From Clostridium sp. SM-530-WT-3G (lineage in GTDB: Bacteria; Bacillota; Clostridia; Clostridiales; Clostridiaceae), in contig NZ_JABAGC010000001.1 of the NCBI RefSeq assembly GCF_012843905.1, positions 124,001-188,000 on the forward strand: a DNA stretch of 64,000 nucleotides, written 5' to 3'. A program made the translations under genes and the position numbers. Below, piece after piece: positions 36,839 through 46,487 of this stretch. How positions within the stretch are numbered: position 1 is the first letter of the stretch; each line of letters opens with the position of its first letter. The notes under the pieces were generated by a model that was given only the letters and a program-made list of their open reading frames with translations, searched no databases and was not told the origin of the DNA.

Positions 36839-38360
36839 CTAAAGATTCACCTTCATTCCTATATTTTTGAGGACTAATTCCAAAATATTCACGAAAACTC
36901 TGACAGAAATAAGATACATTCCTATATCCAACTGCATAGCTTATATTAACTATTTTTTCATAACTATTCTCAAGAAGATCCTTGGCTTTATTCATCCTGC
37001 ATGCCTTAATATATTTGCTTATATTTTGACCTGTTTCCTTTTTAAATACATAACTTAAATAACTTGGAGCAAGACATACATTTGAAGCTAATATATCTAC
37101 ACTGAGATCTTTTTGGTAGTTTTCTAATATAAACTTTTTTACACTTTCAATTTCTTTATGCACTATAGTTGTATCATTAGAATCACTTGTATTTATCATA
37201 TCAATATATTCATTTATAACGTTAATAACATTAGTAAAGTCTGGCGCCTTGTATAGTCTGGCTAAATCATTTTTGAAATCGCTTTCCTTTACGTCAGTCA
37301 TGTTTTTATACAATTCTTTTAGTATCTCAGAAAAAGTAAATTTAAGATAAACTTGTGGCATATTATCTTCCTTCTTGAATTTATTACATAACATATTAAG
37401 GTCTTTCTTTAATAAATCTATTTCTTTTAATTTTATATCTTTCTTAATTGATTTTAATATACTGTCATTGCTGAGATTAATATCATTTTCAATTTCTTCG
37501 CTATCTAAAAATACATAGGTATCAGTATAATAGAACTTTCTTTCCATGGTTAATTCCATCTTACTGAATGATTCAGAAATATTAGCAATATCTTTTAGTT
37601 CTTGTCCAACTGTTATATAACAGTTTACTTTATATTCTTTATAAACAATATTATGAATACTATGACCTATTTGTTTCAGAGTTTCATCACTTTCTTTATT
37701 ATCAATAAATATGAGTAAAGATTGTCGTAAATTTAAATTTAAGTATTGGAATTCATAATTAAGATTCTTATGTATAAAATTTTTAAAATCAATTTTATCA
37801 TCTCCAAAGAAATCATTATTAAATTCAATTAAAAACAGTCTGTTATACAATTTCAAAAAATCTAAATTAATTATTTCTTTAGTCCTATTTACTACATCAG
37901 TATAATTTGCTCCGTTAACTAAAGAATATAATATATGCTCTTTCATAAAGTCTAAATTCATATTTTTAATTTTGTTTTCTTTCTTTTCTTTATCAATATC
38001 CTTTATTATTTTATTTATTGTTTCTTTAAATTCACTAGGATTAACAGGTTTTAATATATAATTTAAAACACCCATTTTTGTAGCAAACTTTGCGTATTCG
38101 AATTCTTCATAACCACTAAATATCACAATTTTGTTTTCTATATTATTTTTCTTTACCTCATTAATTAATTGAATTCCATCCATAAAAGGCATTTTTATAT
38201 CTGTAAATAATATATCAACATTGTTTTTTTGAAGAAACTCTAAAGCTTCTTTTCCATTAGATGCTTCATATATTTCTAATTCAATATTAGTTTGTTTTAA
38301 TAAAAATTTAATACCTCTACGTTCTATTCTTTCATCATCTACAATTAGTATACTGTACAT
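36828..38360 (-). CDS. YesN-type response regulator with AraC DNA-binding domain
   Basis: The 510-aa protein has an N-terminal receiver (ILIVDDE, phospho-acceptor Asp in DILFTDIKMPFMDG, Lys in LNYILKPVNPSE), a variable middle region and a C-terminal pair of AraC helix-turn-helices (LSVDILASNVCLAPSYLSYVFKKETG and VGYRNVSYFCQSFREYFGISP). It is the first gene of the cluster and partner of YesM. The start is taken as ATG 38360, 8-10 bases after AGGATG; ATG 38366 and GTG 38369 are alternatives. Confidence 0.92.
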   Translation of the reverse strand: MYSILIVDDERIERRGIKFLLKQTNIELEIYEASNGKEALEFLQKNNVDILFTDIKMPFMDGIQLINEVKKNNIENKIVIFSGYEEFEYAKFATKMGVLNYILKPVNPSEFKETINKIIKDIDKEKKENKIKNMNLDFMKEHILYSLVNGANYTDVVNRTKEIINLDFLKLYNRLFLIEFNNDFFGDDKIDFKNFIHKNLNYEFQYLNLNLRQSLLIFIDNKESDETLKQIGHSIHNIVYKEYKVNCYITVGQELKDIANISESFSKMELTMERKFYYTDTYVFLDSEEIENDINLSNDSILKSIKKDIKLKEIDLLKKDLNMLCNKFKKEDNMPQVYLKFTFSEILKELYKNMTDVKESDFKNDLARLYKAPDFTNVINVINEYIDMINTSDSNDTTIVHKEIESVKKFILENYQKDLSVDILASNVCLAPSYLSYVFKKETGQNISKYIKACRMNKAKDLLENSYEKIVNISYAVGYRNVSYFCQSFREYFGISPQKYRNEGESLDED

Positions 38361-38437
38361 TACCATCACATCCTATTTTTATAAATTAAACAATATAATT
38401 TCATCAACTGTTTTACATATAATATTAAATTAAGTAT

Positions 38438-38467
38438 ATTGTAACATATAATGTTATTATTTAACAA
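38438..38467 (-). promoter_or_regulatory. putative promoter of the yesNM-mal cluster
   Basis: On the - strand TTGTTA and TACAAT are separated by 18 bp, about 80 bp before yesN. The match is moderate in a very AT-rich background. Confidence 0.45.
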
Positions 38468-38589
38468 AATATATTTATATTTACCAATTTTGTGAATTTA
38501 TATTTATTATTGTTTCTTATAGTAACAAAAGCATATAGAAAATCATAAACCATAGTGTACAATTAATTAGTAAAATGAAGTGAACTAAG

Positions 38590-38945
38590 ATGAGCATTGT
38601 AAGTAAATTATTCTATAAAGGATTAATACTTGCAGGTAATGAAATGCAGAAAAGTTTTAATGTATATACACAGCATCCACTTAAAACAAACGAGGATTTA
38701 CTTTTTAATATAATTTATGAAAATAAGGATACCTTATATTTTTTGTATAGGAAAAATCAGCTTTTAAATATGGTTTCAGAAAAAACAACCGAAAGCCATG
38801 TGAAAAATGCATTGCAGAAAGTAGCACACACTCTTAATTTTAATTTGATTGATTATACAACTTATGCAGATAACAGTATTACTCCAGGTCGATATATTTT
38901 TTATCTTGAAGTACAGAACTTTAATGCTAAGGATGGGATTTATAT
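38590..38945 (+). pseudogene. internally deleted and 3'-truncated GH3-family gene
   Basis: The first 48 or so residues (MSIVSKLFYKGLILAGNEMQ...LLFNIIYENKDTLY) look like the start of bacterial GH3 auxin-responsive-promoter-family proteins. They run in frame straight into the family's C-terminal phrases FLYRKNQLLNMVSEKT and LIDYTTYADNSITPGRY. Full proteins are about 550 aa, so several hundred residues between the two parts are gone. The homologous reading stops near 38940; the remaining frame to 39054 is only the antisense of the neighbouring GNAT gene. GH3 proteins are acyl-adenylate/amino acid ligase-like; this copy cannot be active. Confidence 0.72.
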
Positions 38946-39395
38946 GGTTGAATCAAAATTAGATATAAAGTGTGCTTCTTTCTTCATACCTAGCTTCTCC
39001 ATAGTCTTCCATGAAGCAGTGTTTTGTGGGCAGCATTCTGCAAATATTCTATGAGTGCCATGTTCAAACATATATGCTATAGCAGCATTACTTGCTTCAC
39101 TCCCATAACCATTTCTCTGATATTTTTCATTTAATACATATCCAAGTTCCCTTGAGTTAAAATCTCTATTTCCTAAGTATACATTACCTATGACCTTATG
39201 ATTTTCCTTACGCTCTATGGCATAGAATTCATCACTTTTAGACCTAAATTCAATTTCTTTTTTTCCTTTTTCCCTAGTGAAATCTTCATACCCCTCAAAT
39301 TCAGTATTAACTCTTTGGAGTATGTATTTACATAAATCCTCTTCATCCTTTAATTCAAAATTACGAATAATTAAATTTTCAGTTTCTATTCTCAT
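38940..39395 (-). pseudogene. RimJ/RimL-type GNAT acetyltransferase, 3'-truncated
   Basis: The 151-aa frame starts well (GGAGAGG before ATG) and has the RimJ/RimL layout: TENLIIRNFELKDEEDL, GNVYLGNRDFNSRELGYVLNEKYQRNGYGSEASNAA and the closing NTASWKTMEKLGMKKEAHF. Family members normally continue for 20-30 more residues after this phrase, ending near residue 175-180. Here the frame closes after SNFDSTI, exactly where the truncated GH3 remnant begins. It may be expressed but lacks the last beta-strand. Confidence 0.65.
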
Positions 39396-39553
39396 AAATT
39401 CCTCTCCATATATCTATTTATTTTCTTTAAGCTCTGTTTTAAAAAAGTGTTGTTTTTAATTTAGTGAACTTTTTGGTAATATTTTTGGGGGATTGTACTT
39501 TTATTATTTAAAGATTTTTATTACTCAAAATTCTTCTGTATAAAAATTATTTA

Positions 39554-40072
39554 TTACTTATGAAGACCTATATTATTGTCTTTCATTTCAAATAAAAGAT
39601 TTATAAAACTCTTGTAATAAGGTATAAAACATCCATCATTAATCATTGCTATTATTTCATCCTTACCTGCATATTTAACGTTCTGAACTTATTCATATTG
39701 AAGCTTCAATGTGCTTAAGTATATATCTGCATGAATAAGATAAAAATCATCAAAACCATTTTTGAAATTAACAGTAAAGTATGGACGTTTATTATGTAAG
39801 TCAACCTTATAGCCTATTTCTTCAAATAATTCTCTTTCTGCAGCTTCAGTACTTGATTCGTTTGCTAATGCACTACCTCCAACCGTAAAATCCCACATGT
39901 TTGGCCAGCAGTCTTTAAACGGTTGCCTTTGTTGTATAAGCATTTGTCCTTGAGAATTAAATATGCACACATGAATCACCATATGATGTGCACCTTCTTC
40001 AAATTCATGACCTCTTATAATTGTTCTGCCTGTCTTAATTCTATTTTTGTCATAAATATCCCAAAGTTCCAT
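39554..40072 (-). pseudogene. Nudix hydrolase interrupted by one in-frame stop
   Basis: The first 127 codons read as a Nudix hydrolase of the isopentenyl-diphosphate isomerase/YfcD-like group: MELWDIYDKNRIKTGR, the Nudix box starting GGSALANESSTEAAERELFEEIG, then DFYLIHADIYLSTLKLQYE. A TAA at 39689-39691 stops it. The same frame continues without further stops for 44 codons (VQNVKYAGKDEIIAMINDG...IPYYKSFINLLFEM) to a normal end, matching the expected C-terminal helix. The total of 172 codons is the usual family length. A single change in a GAA-like codon explains the break. GAAGGTG precedes ATG. Read-through or a sequencing error are alternatives. Confidence 0.85.
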
Positions 40073-40151
40073 TTTAGCACCTTCTTATCTTATTATTTTA
40101 AAAATTATTAGAGTATTTTTTATTTATTAATATCTATTTCTTAAATAACAA

Positions 40152-40185
40152 ATGATAATATGTAATTAATATTACATATTATCAT
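40152..40185. repeat. perfect 15-bp inverted repeat
   Basis: ATGATAATATGTAAT and ATTACATATTATCAT flank TAAT. It lies about 80 bp upstream of the Nudix pseudogene start. No T-tract follows, so an operator or a remnant of a mobile-element end is more likely than a terminator. Confidence 0.6.
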
Positions 40186-40499
40186 ATAAAATTATAAGAT
40201 ATTCACACAAAATTGTATATTTGTTACAATTATACCATTAAAGTATTATCTCAAATAGATTATTGTATTAAATTTAATGATAAAATAAGAAAATCTAAAT
40301 TAATTAAAAAAGATATTAGGAAAATAAAAAAATATATATAGGTGATACGTTTCGGCTTTTCTTTAAAAAACATACGACAATTTACGACATCAAATATAAC
40401 TTGGGGTGATTAATAATATTTAATGTACAGATATGAATATTTTGAATTGACAATAACATATAAACAACTATGCCCCCAGCATAATTATAGCTTTACATA

Positions 40500-40546
40500 G
40501 AAAAAAGCTAGATAAACATTTGATTTTCTCAAATATTTATCTAGCT
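40500..40546 (-). terminator. rho-independent terminator of mutS
   Basis: AGCTAGATAAA and TTTATCTAGCT pair over 11 bp, extended by TTTGA/TCAAA inside; the - strand continues TTTTTTC. It lies about 90 bases after the mutS stop. Confidence 0.8.
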
Positions 40547-40633
40547 ACTATGTAACGTTATAACCCTTCGTATGCAAAAATATAATATTATATTTTTATT
40601 ATACTGTCAATAAAATTTAATAAACAATAAAAA

Positions 40634-43492
40634 TTATTTATTTAGTGCTTTAGATTCTGAAACAATCTTATATAATATATTCATTGCTTCCATAGGATTT
40701 AAACTTAATATATCTATAGAACTTACTTCATTTATAAATGAATCCTTTTCTACAGCTTCAAAATTCATCTGCATTGTATCGTTATTATCGTTCTTTTTAT
40801 GCTTTCTTGAATTTCTTTCATGCTCTAATTCTGCTTTTAATTTATTTAATTCTTCTTCTAATGATACTGCTTTTTCTTTAAGATAATTATTTTCATTAAT
40901 AGTATCATTAAGTTGTTTTTCCTTATCACTTAATTCATTAATTTTATTTACAAGAGCTATTTCAACCTCTTGTTCTCTCTTTTCATATTCAGCAGAATTT
41001 TCAGATGAATTATCTTTTTCATAGCTATTTGAGCTTTCAAAATCAACTGCACTTTCTTTTATAGAATCACTGCTTAGTATATCTGTTTTATTGTTTCCTT
41101 CTAGATCACGTAAGATTTCACGAGCTCTTTCAATAACTTTATCTGGAAGTCCAGCAAGTTTAGCTACTTCTATACCATAAGATTCATCTGCTCCACCTTC
41201 AATTATCTTTCTAAGGAAAATTACGCTGTCTTCACTCTTTTTAACTGCAACAGAGTAGTTTTTAACGCCTTTTAATACACCTTCAAGTTTTACAAGTTCA
41301 TGATAATGTGTTGCAAATAAAGTCTTACATCTTAAATTGTCATTTTTAGTTATATATTCAATAACTGACCATGCAATAGAAAGACCATCATAAGTAGATG
41401 TACCTCTTCCTACTTCATCTAAAAGAACTAAACTCTTGCTTGTAGCATTTTTAAGTATATTTGAAACTTCCCACATTTCAACCATGAATGTAGATTTACC
41501 ACCAGCTAAGTCATCAGATGCACCTATTCTAGTAAATATCTTATCGCATATAGATATATTAGCTGAATTTGCAGGAACAAATGAACCTATTTGAGCCATT
41601 AATGTTATTAATGCTACCTGTCTCATATATGTAGACTTACCTGCCATGTTTGGACCTGTAATTAAAAGAAGTTCTTTATCGTCTTGATTTAAAGTTGTAT
41701 TATTAGATACAAATTCTCCTCTTCCAATAACTTTTTCTACTACTGGGTGCCTTCCTTCATTTATTTCTATTATGCCATCTTCATTTATTGTTGGTTTAAC
41801 ATAGTCATTTTCAAGAGCTACTAAAGCTAATGTAGAAATACCATCTAAGTTTGCTATTATTCGTGCACTCTTTTTAAGTCTTCCTATATGTTTTTCTATT
41901 TCATCTCTTACTTCCATGAATAATTCGTATTCTAAATTCACAAGTTTTTCTTCTGAACCTAAAATCTTATCTTCCATAGTTTTAAGCTCTTCAGTAATGA
42001 ATCTTTCTGCGTTTGTAAGAGTTTGCTTTCTTATATATCTACCTTCTGGTATTGAACTAAAGTTAGCTTTGCTTATTTCTATGTAGTATCCAAAAACTTT
42101 GTTATATCCTACTTTTAGCGACTTAATACCAGTAAATTCTCTTTCACGGTTTTCAAGAGCTGCAATCCACTCTTTACCGTGAATCTTACTTTGTCTTAAT
42201 TCATCAACTTCAGCATTATATCCAGTCTTTATTATATTACCTTCTTTAATAGTTAAACTTGGATCTTCTTTTATTGAATTTTCAAGTAATGTTTTTACAT
42301 CAGTTAACTCATCAATATTATCATAATAATCAGTTAATAATTCAGATTTAGCATCTTTTAAAAGTTCTTTCACCTGTGGTATTCTGCTTAAGGATGCTTT
42401 TAGTGAAAGTAAGTCCTTGGCATTTACATTTTTATTAGAAATCTTACCTACTATTCTTTCTATATCATAGATTTCTTTTAGGGCAGTTCTTAAATCTTCA
42501 TTAAATCCAATAGAACTGAAAAGTTCTTCTACTCCACTTAATCTCTTTTCTATTTCAGACTTTATAATAAGAGGTTCATCTATCCATCTTCTTAAAGTTC
42601 TTCCACCCATAGTTGTTGCACTTTTATCAAGAACCCAAAGAAGTGAACCTTTTTTAGTCTTCTCTCTTATGCTTTCAGTAAGTTCAAGATTTCTTCTTGA
42701 GTTACTGTCTATTGTCATATAATTGATTATGTCATACTGCTCAAGTAAATTTATATTTGTAAGGCTCATCATTTGAGTTTCATTTATATATTTTAAAAGA
42801 ACTCTACTTGTAAGCTCTCTTTCCTTATCAAGGCCACTTGCTTCTAAATCACTAAACTGCATTTTAAGCTCATCCATTGATACAAAGAATGTATTAAAAT
42901 CTTTCTTTGTTATAAGCGCAGGACATATTCCCTTTATATCATTAATAAGCTTTTCATCTGCATTTATATCTACAATTATTTCCTTAGGATTTACTTTAGC
43001 AATTTCATCAAGTAAACTCATTCTTATATTTTTGAAAGATGTTGTCTTAAATTCACCTGTGCTGATATCTGATAAAGCTAATCCTATTTTCTCTTCATCT
43101 TCATATATAGCCATTAAATATGTATTATCATTTTCTAAATTTGAATTACTATCTACAAAAGTGCCAGGAGTTATTATTTTTACTACTCCTCTTTTTACGA
43201 TTCCTTTAGTCTTTTTAGGATCTTCAAGCTGTTCACATATAGCAACCTTGTAACCTTTATTAACAAGTCTAGGAATATATGCTGCAGCTGCATGATGTGG
43301 GATACCACACATAGGTGCTCTTTCTTCAAGACCACAATTTTTGCCTGTAAGCACTAATTCTAATTCTCTTGATACTGTTACAGCATCATCAAAGAACATT
43401 TCATAAAAGTCACCTAATCTATAAAATAGGATACAGTCGCTATACTGCTCCTTAGTTTTCATATATTCAACCATCATTGGCGTTAAAGCCAT
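40634..43492 (-). CDS. mutS: DNA mismatch repair ATPase MutS
   Basis: The 952-aa protein recognises mismatches. It has the mismatch-binding Phe29-x-Glu31 in GDFYEMFF, the core and clamp domains, and the ABC-type ATPase near residue 610 onward ([39 protein letters not shown]). The C-terminus has an extra Ser/Glu-rich and coiled-coil segment (about 820-920) before the usual end ([16 protein letters not shown]), longer than E. coli MutS (853 aa). AGGAGG precedes ATG by 8 bases. In many clostridia mutS directly precedes mutL; here 20 kb separate them. Confidence 0.96.
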   Translation of the reverse strand: MALTPMMVEYMKTKEQYSDCILFYRLGDFYEMFFDDAVTVSRELELVLTGKNCGLEERAPMCGIPHHAAAAYIPRLVNKGYKVAICEQLEDPKKTKGIVKRGVVKIITPGTFVDSNSNLENDNTYLMAIYEDEEKIGLALSDISTGEFKTTSFKNIRMSLLDEIAKVNPKEIIVDINADEKLINDIKGICPALITKKDFNTFFVSMDELKMQFSDLEASGLDKERELTSRVLLKYINETQMMSLTNINLLEQYDIINYMTIDSNSRRNLELTESIREKTKKGSLLWVLDKSATTMGGRTLRRWIDEPLIIKSEIEKRLSGVEELFSSIGFNEDLRTALKEIYDIERIVGKISNKNVNAKDLLSLKASLSRIPQVKELLKDAKSELLTDYYDNIDELTDVKTLLENSIKEDPSLTIKEGNIIKTGYNAEVDELRQSKIHGKEWIAALENREREFTGIKSLKVGYNKVFGYYIEISKANFSSIPEGRYIRKQTLTNAERFITEELKTMEDKILGSEEKLVNLEYELFMEVRDEIEKHIGRLKKSARIIANLDGISTLALVALENDYVKPTINEDGIIEINEGRHPVVEKVIGRGEFVSNNTTLNQDDKELLLITGPNMAGKSTYMRQVALITLMAQIGSFVPANSANISICDKIFTRIGASDDLAGGKSTFMVEMWEVSNILKNATSKSLVLLDEVGRGTSTYDGLSIAWSVIEYITKNDNLRCKTLFATHYHELVKLEGVLKGVKNYSVAVKKSEDSVIFLRKIIEGGADESYGIEVAKLAGLPDKVIERAREILRDLEGNNKTDILSSDSIKESAVDFESSNSYEKDNSSENSAEYEKREQEVEIALVNKINELSDKEKQLNDTINENNYLKEKAVSLEEELNKLKAELEHERNSRKHKKNDNNDTMQMNFEAVEKDSFINEVSSIDILSLNPMEAMNILYKIVSESKALNK

Positions 43493-43668
43493 AATTTCAT
43501 CCTCCTTTTGAACTCTATAAATTCAAAATCTATAAAAATTCATACAAATATCTATGAATAAAATGTAAATGCTTATTCAAAACAGTATTATTGTATCACA
43601 GGGGTATTTACTTATCAAATCAGCATATCCAAATTATCATAACTACATTTTTTATTATTAAATTAATA

Positions 43669-43728
43669 AAAAGACATATTTTGAAGTTATATTATAAACA
43701 ATATAGTTTACTTCAAAATATGTCTTTT
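43669..43728 (-). terminator. long terminator hairpin
   Basis: AAAAGACATATTTTGAAGT and ACTTCAAAATATGTCTTTT form a perfect 19-bp stem, with T-runs on the - strand side. It lies about 44 bases after the Asn-rich ORF that ends at 43772 and shields mutS from read-through. Confidence 0.85.
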
Positions 43729-43771
43729 GCCTTACTATTAATATAATAAATATTTATAGTTAAATACATTA

Positions 43772-44101
43772 TTATACTAATAGATTTAAAAATAATCCAC
43801 TTAAATACATTTGATTTGCTTGTAACATTGAGCTGTTATTAGGGTTATAGAAATAAGTATTATTAATATAATCATTTTTTAGTTTTGAATCAGGATATAA
43901 TTCTTTTGATTCTTTGTTGTGCTTTGAGTATTCTTTCATATTGTTTACATAGTCATTTCTTTTTTCATATGCAGTATTATTAAAAGAATTATCAGAAGTA
44001 TTAATATTTTTTATTCCACTAACAGTTGGTATGTCTTCATTTATTTTATCCATTCGATAAATTACATTATTGTAGCTTCTAATATAATTCAAATATATCA
44101 T
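43772..44101 (-). CDS. hypothetical asparagine/tyrosine-rich protein (109 aa)
   Basis: The start is ATG 44101, about 6 bases after GAGGTG; a GTG overlaps the ribosome site. The product is rich in Asn, Tyr, Lys and Ser (NNVIYRMDKINEDIP..., NNTYFYNPNNSSMLQANQMYLSGLFLNLLV) with no signal peptide; only the last dozen residues are hydrophobic. I do not recognise it. It follows panD by about 165 bp and has a long terminator, so it is probably its own short transcript or the tail of the pan operon. Confidence 0.6.
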   Translation of the reverse strand: MIYLNYIRSYNNVIYRMDKINEDIPTVSGIKNINTSDNSFNNTAYEKRNDYVNNMKEYSKHNKESKELYPDSKLKNDYINNTYFYNPNNSSMLQANQMYLSGLFLNLLV

Positions 44102-44267
44102 TATAATCACCTCTATCTACACACATAATAATATTTTTATATACTATATTATACATTTTTGTAAATACTATTTAAATATATGATTTTTATTATTTTGTAA
44201 TTTTAAAATTTTTTTAGCGACTGAAAAAATAAACTGGTCACTAAGAACCAGCTTATTTTCAGCTAAA

Positions 44268-44642
44268 TTATTCATTGTATTCATAATTAGTTATTTCTTT
44301 TATTGTGTTATCAGGATTTGCAAATACAACCTTAGGTTTATATGATTTTGCTTCTTCCTCTTCCATCATTGCATAAGCAATTATTATAACTTCATCACCA
44401 GGTTGAACTAATCTTGCAGCTGCACCATTTAAACAGATAATACCCGAATCTCTCTTTCCTGGTATAACATATGTTTCAAGTCTTGCACCATTATTATTAT
44501 CAACAATCTGCACTTTTTCATTTTCAATAATTCCTGCAGCTTCCATTAAAGTTTTATCGATTGTTATACTTCCCATATAATTAAGCTCAGCTTGTGTAAC
44601 TACTGCTCTGTGTATTTTACCTTTTAACATATTTAACATCAT
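44268..44642 (-). CDS. panD: aspartate 1-decarboxylase proenzyme
   Basis: PanD makes beta-alanine from aspartate for pantothenate. The 124-aa chain has the self-cleavage site Gly-Ser in [10 protein letters not shown] (about residues 24-25), where serine becomes the pyruvoyl cofactor, and [20 protein letters not shown]. Length is normal. The start is ATG 44642, 8 bases after GGAGGA. It is the last biosynthetic gene of the panB-panC-panD series, 52 bases after panC. Confidence 0.96.
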   Translation of the reverse strand: MMLNMLKGKIHRAVVTQAELNYMGSITIDKTLMEAAGIIENEKVQIVDNNNGARLETYVIPGKRDSGIICLNGAAARLVQPGDEVIIIAYAMMEEEEAKSYKPKVVFANPDNTIKEITNYEYNE

Positions 44643-44694
44643 TATTCTTGTCCTCCAAAGTTTATTTGTTTATTATTTCAAAAATGTATATTAA

Positions 44695-45543
44695 CTATTT
44701 AATTTCATAAGAAAAATTATCTATAAGTCTTGTTTTACCAATATAAACAGCCATAGGAACAAGAATATCTTTTTCTATAGTTCCACTTAAGCTTCTTAAA
44801 TCTTCACTATCAACTACTTCTACATAATCAATTTTTGCAAGTGGTTCTTTATTTATCTCAGCTGTCATAATTTCCTTTAATTTATCAGCATTTCTTTCAC
44901 CATTATCTAATGCTTCTTTCGCAAGTTTTAAACTTCTACTTAATACTAAAGCTGCTTTTCTTTCTTCTGGTGATAAGTAAGTATTTCTTGAACTCTTAGC
45001 TAGTCCATCCTCTTCTCTTATTATTGGACATGGTACTATTTCAACATCAATGCTTAAATCTCTTACCATTCTCTTTAATACTGCAACCTGTTGAGCATCT
45101 TTTTGTCCAAAGTAAGCTCTATCTGGTTTAACTATATTAAAGAATTTAGTTACAACTAAACATACACCATCAAAATGCCCTGGTCTCTTTGCTCCACACA
45201 AAACATCTGTAAGTCCTGAAACACTTACTGTTGTCGACCTATTATCAAAATACATTTCAGAAGGTTCTGGATTGAATACAGCTACAGCACCTGCACCTTC
45301 GCAAATTTCAAGATCCTTTTCTATATTTCTTGGATATGAATCATAATCTTCATTTGGTCCAAATTGAGTAGGATTTACAAATACACTTACAATTACTTTG
45401 TCATTTTCTTCTACAGCCCTCTTTATTAAGCTCTCATGACCTTCGTGTAAAGCCCCCATTGTTGGTACATATCCTATGCTTAATCCTTGTGATTTCCATT
45501 CTTTAACTAGATTTCTTACTTCATTAATTTCTTTAACTAACAT
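44695..45543 (-). CDS. panC: pantothenate synthetase
   Basis: PanC joins pantoate and beta-alanine with ATP. The 282-aa chain shows VPTMGALHEGHESLI (HIGH-type motif), VFVNPTQFGPNEDYDSYPR, YFGQKDAQQ and the KMSKS-like SSRNTYLS. The start is set at ATG 45543, following AAAGGATGGGG; an in-frame ATG three codons upstream lies inside that ribosome site. It is separated from panB by about 115 bp with a small palindromic repeat. Confidence 0.96.
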   Translation of the reverse strand: MLVKEINEVRNLVKEWKSQGLSIGYVPTMGALHEGHESLIKRAVEENDKVIVSVFVNPTQFGPNEDYDSYPRNIEKDLEICEGAGAVAVFNPEPSEMYFDNRSTTVSVSGLTDVLCGAKRPGHFDGVCLVVTKFFNIVKPDRAYFGQKDAQQVAVLKRMVRDLSIDVEIVPCPIIREEDGLAKSSRNTYLSPEERKAALVLSRSLKLAKEALDNGERNADKLKEIMTAEINKEPLAKIDYVEVVDSEDLRSLSGTIEKDILVPMAVYIGKTRLIDNFSYEIK

Positions 45544-45603
45544 TTTCCCCATCCTTTACTTATTAGCTATATATTTAAAACTAAACAAACTATATTTTTA
45601 TGC

Positions 45604-45620
45604 GTTGCCACTTTTGCAAC
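45604..45620. repeat. degenerate third copy of the GTTGCCA palindrome
   Basis: CGTTGCCACTTTTGCAAC in the panB-panC gap resembles the two CGTTGCCATTTGTGGCAA copies near 20.3 kb. The left arm is identical (CGTTGCCA); the right arm is shorter (5-bp stem). Confidence 0.4.
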
Positions 45621-45659
45621 AGCTTATATATTGTAGACTTATGAATTATCTAAAAATTA

Positions 45660-46487
45660 TTAATATAATTTATTTAATTCTGTTTCATCAATTTTATAAG
45701 TGTGCTTTTCTTCAGGGAAGCTTCCATCTTGAACTTCTTTAATATAGCACCCGATTGCTTCTTTCATAACAGTACCTATATTTGCATATTGCTTGACAAA
45801 TTTAGGTACGAAATCACTGAACATTCCTAGCATGTCTTGATAAACAAGTATTTGTCCATCACAGCCTTTTCCAGCACCAATTCCTATTGTAGGTACTGAA
45901 ACAGCATTTGTAATAAGCTCTGCAACTTTAGCTGGAATTCCTTCAAGAGTTATAGAAAACACACCTGCTTCTTCAAGCTTTTTAGCATCTTCTATTAATG
46001 TTTTAGCTGCTTCCTCAGTTTTTCCTTGAACTCTGAATCCACCAAATGCATTAATTGATTGAGGAGTTAATCCTAGATGTCCCATAACAGGAATTTGTGC
46101 ATATACTATAGCTTTTATCTTATCTGCAATATTAGCTCCACCTTCAATTTTAACTGCATTGGCTCCTCCTTCTTTTATAATTCTACCTGCATTTAATACA
46201 GCATCTTCAACTGACACATGATATGATAAAAACGGCATATCAGCGACTATAAGAGCGTTTTTAGCTCCTTTTTTTACTGCTCTTGTATGATAAATAATAT
46301 CATCAACAGTAACACCTAAAGTATCTTCGTCACCTTTAACTACCATTCCTAATGAATCGCCTATTAAAATTCCATTAATACCACTTTCGTCAATTATCTT
46401 TGCCATTGAATAATCATAAGCTGTAAGCATAGATAACTTTTCTCCATTTTGTTTTGCCTTTTGAAATGTTAATACTGTATTTTTCAC
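45660..46487 (-). CDS. panB: 3-methyl-2-oxobutanoate hydroxymethyltransferase
   Basis: PanB transfers a hydroxymethyl group from methylene-THF to ketoisovalerate, giving ketopantoate. The 275-aa TIM-barrel has [24 protein letters not shown], the Mg-binding acidic residues in VADMPFLSY and VKIEGG, and [12 protein letters not shown]. The GTG start overlaps the stop of the DUF2520 gene by one base (TAGTG), so the two are translationally coupled. This supports a shared pathway. Confidence 0.96.
   Translation of the reverse strand: MKNTVLTFQKAKQNGEKLSMLTAYDYSMAKIIDESGINGILIGDSLGMVVKGDEDTLGVTVDDIIYHTRAVKKGAKNALIVADMPFLSYHVSVEDAVLNAGRIIKEGGANAVKIEGGANIADKIKAIVYAQIPVMGHLGLTPQSINAFGGFRVQGKTEEAAKTLIEDAKKLEEAGVFSITLEGIPAKVAELITNAVSVPTIGIGAGKGCDGQILVYQDMLGMFSDFVPKFVKQYANIGTVMKEAIGCYIKEVQDGSFPEEKHTYKIDETELNKLY

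Larger units (their letters stand above)
40073..40633. other. intergenic region between the Nudix pseudogene and mutS
   Basis: About 560 bp of AT-rich sequence. It contains a perfect palindrome at 40152-40185, tandem TACGACA-like blocks near 40370, and the mutS terminator at 40500-40546. A 25-codon ORF near 40421 has a poor ribosome-site spacing and is not called. Otherwise I see nothing. Confidence 0.55.

Noticed and set aside
38946-39054. C-terminal part of the GH3 remnant frame
   Set aside because: It is the antisense of the GNAT gene, so it was not counted as GH3 homology.
40365-40400. Two TACGACA-like blocks resembling Spo0A boxes
   Set aside because: Both differ from the TGTCGAA core (TGTCGTA), and no intact gene lies downstream.
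40421-40498. 25-codon ORF downstream of GGGGTG
   Set aside because: Spacing to the ribosome-site-like GGGGTG is about 14 bases, the peptide has no features, and it ends just before the mutS terminator.
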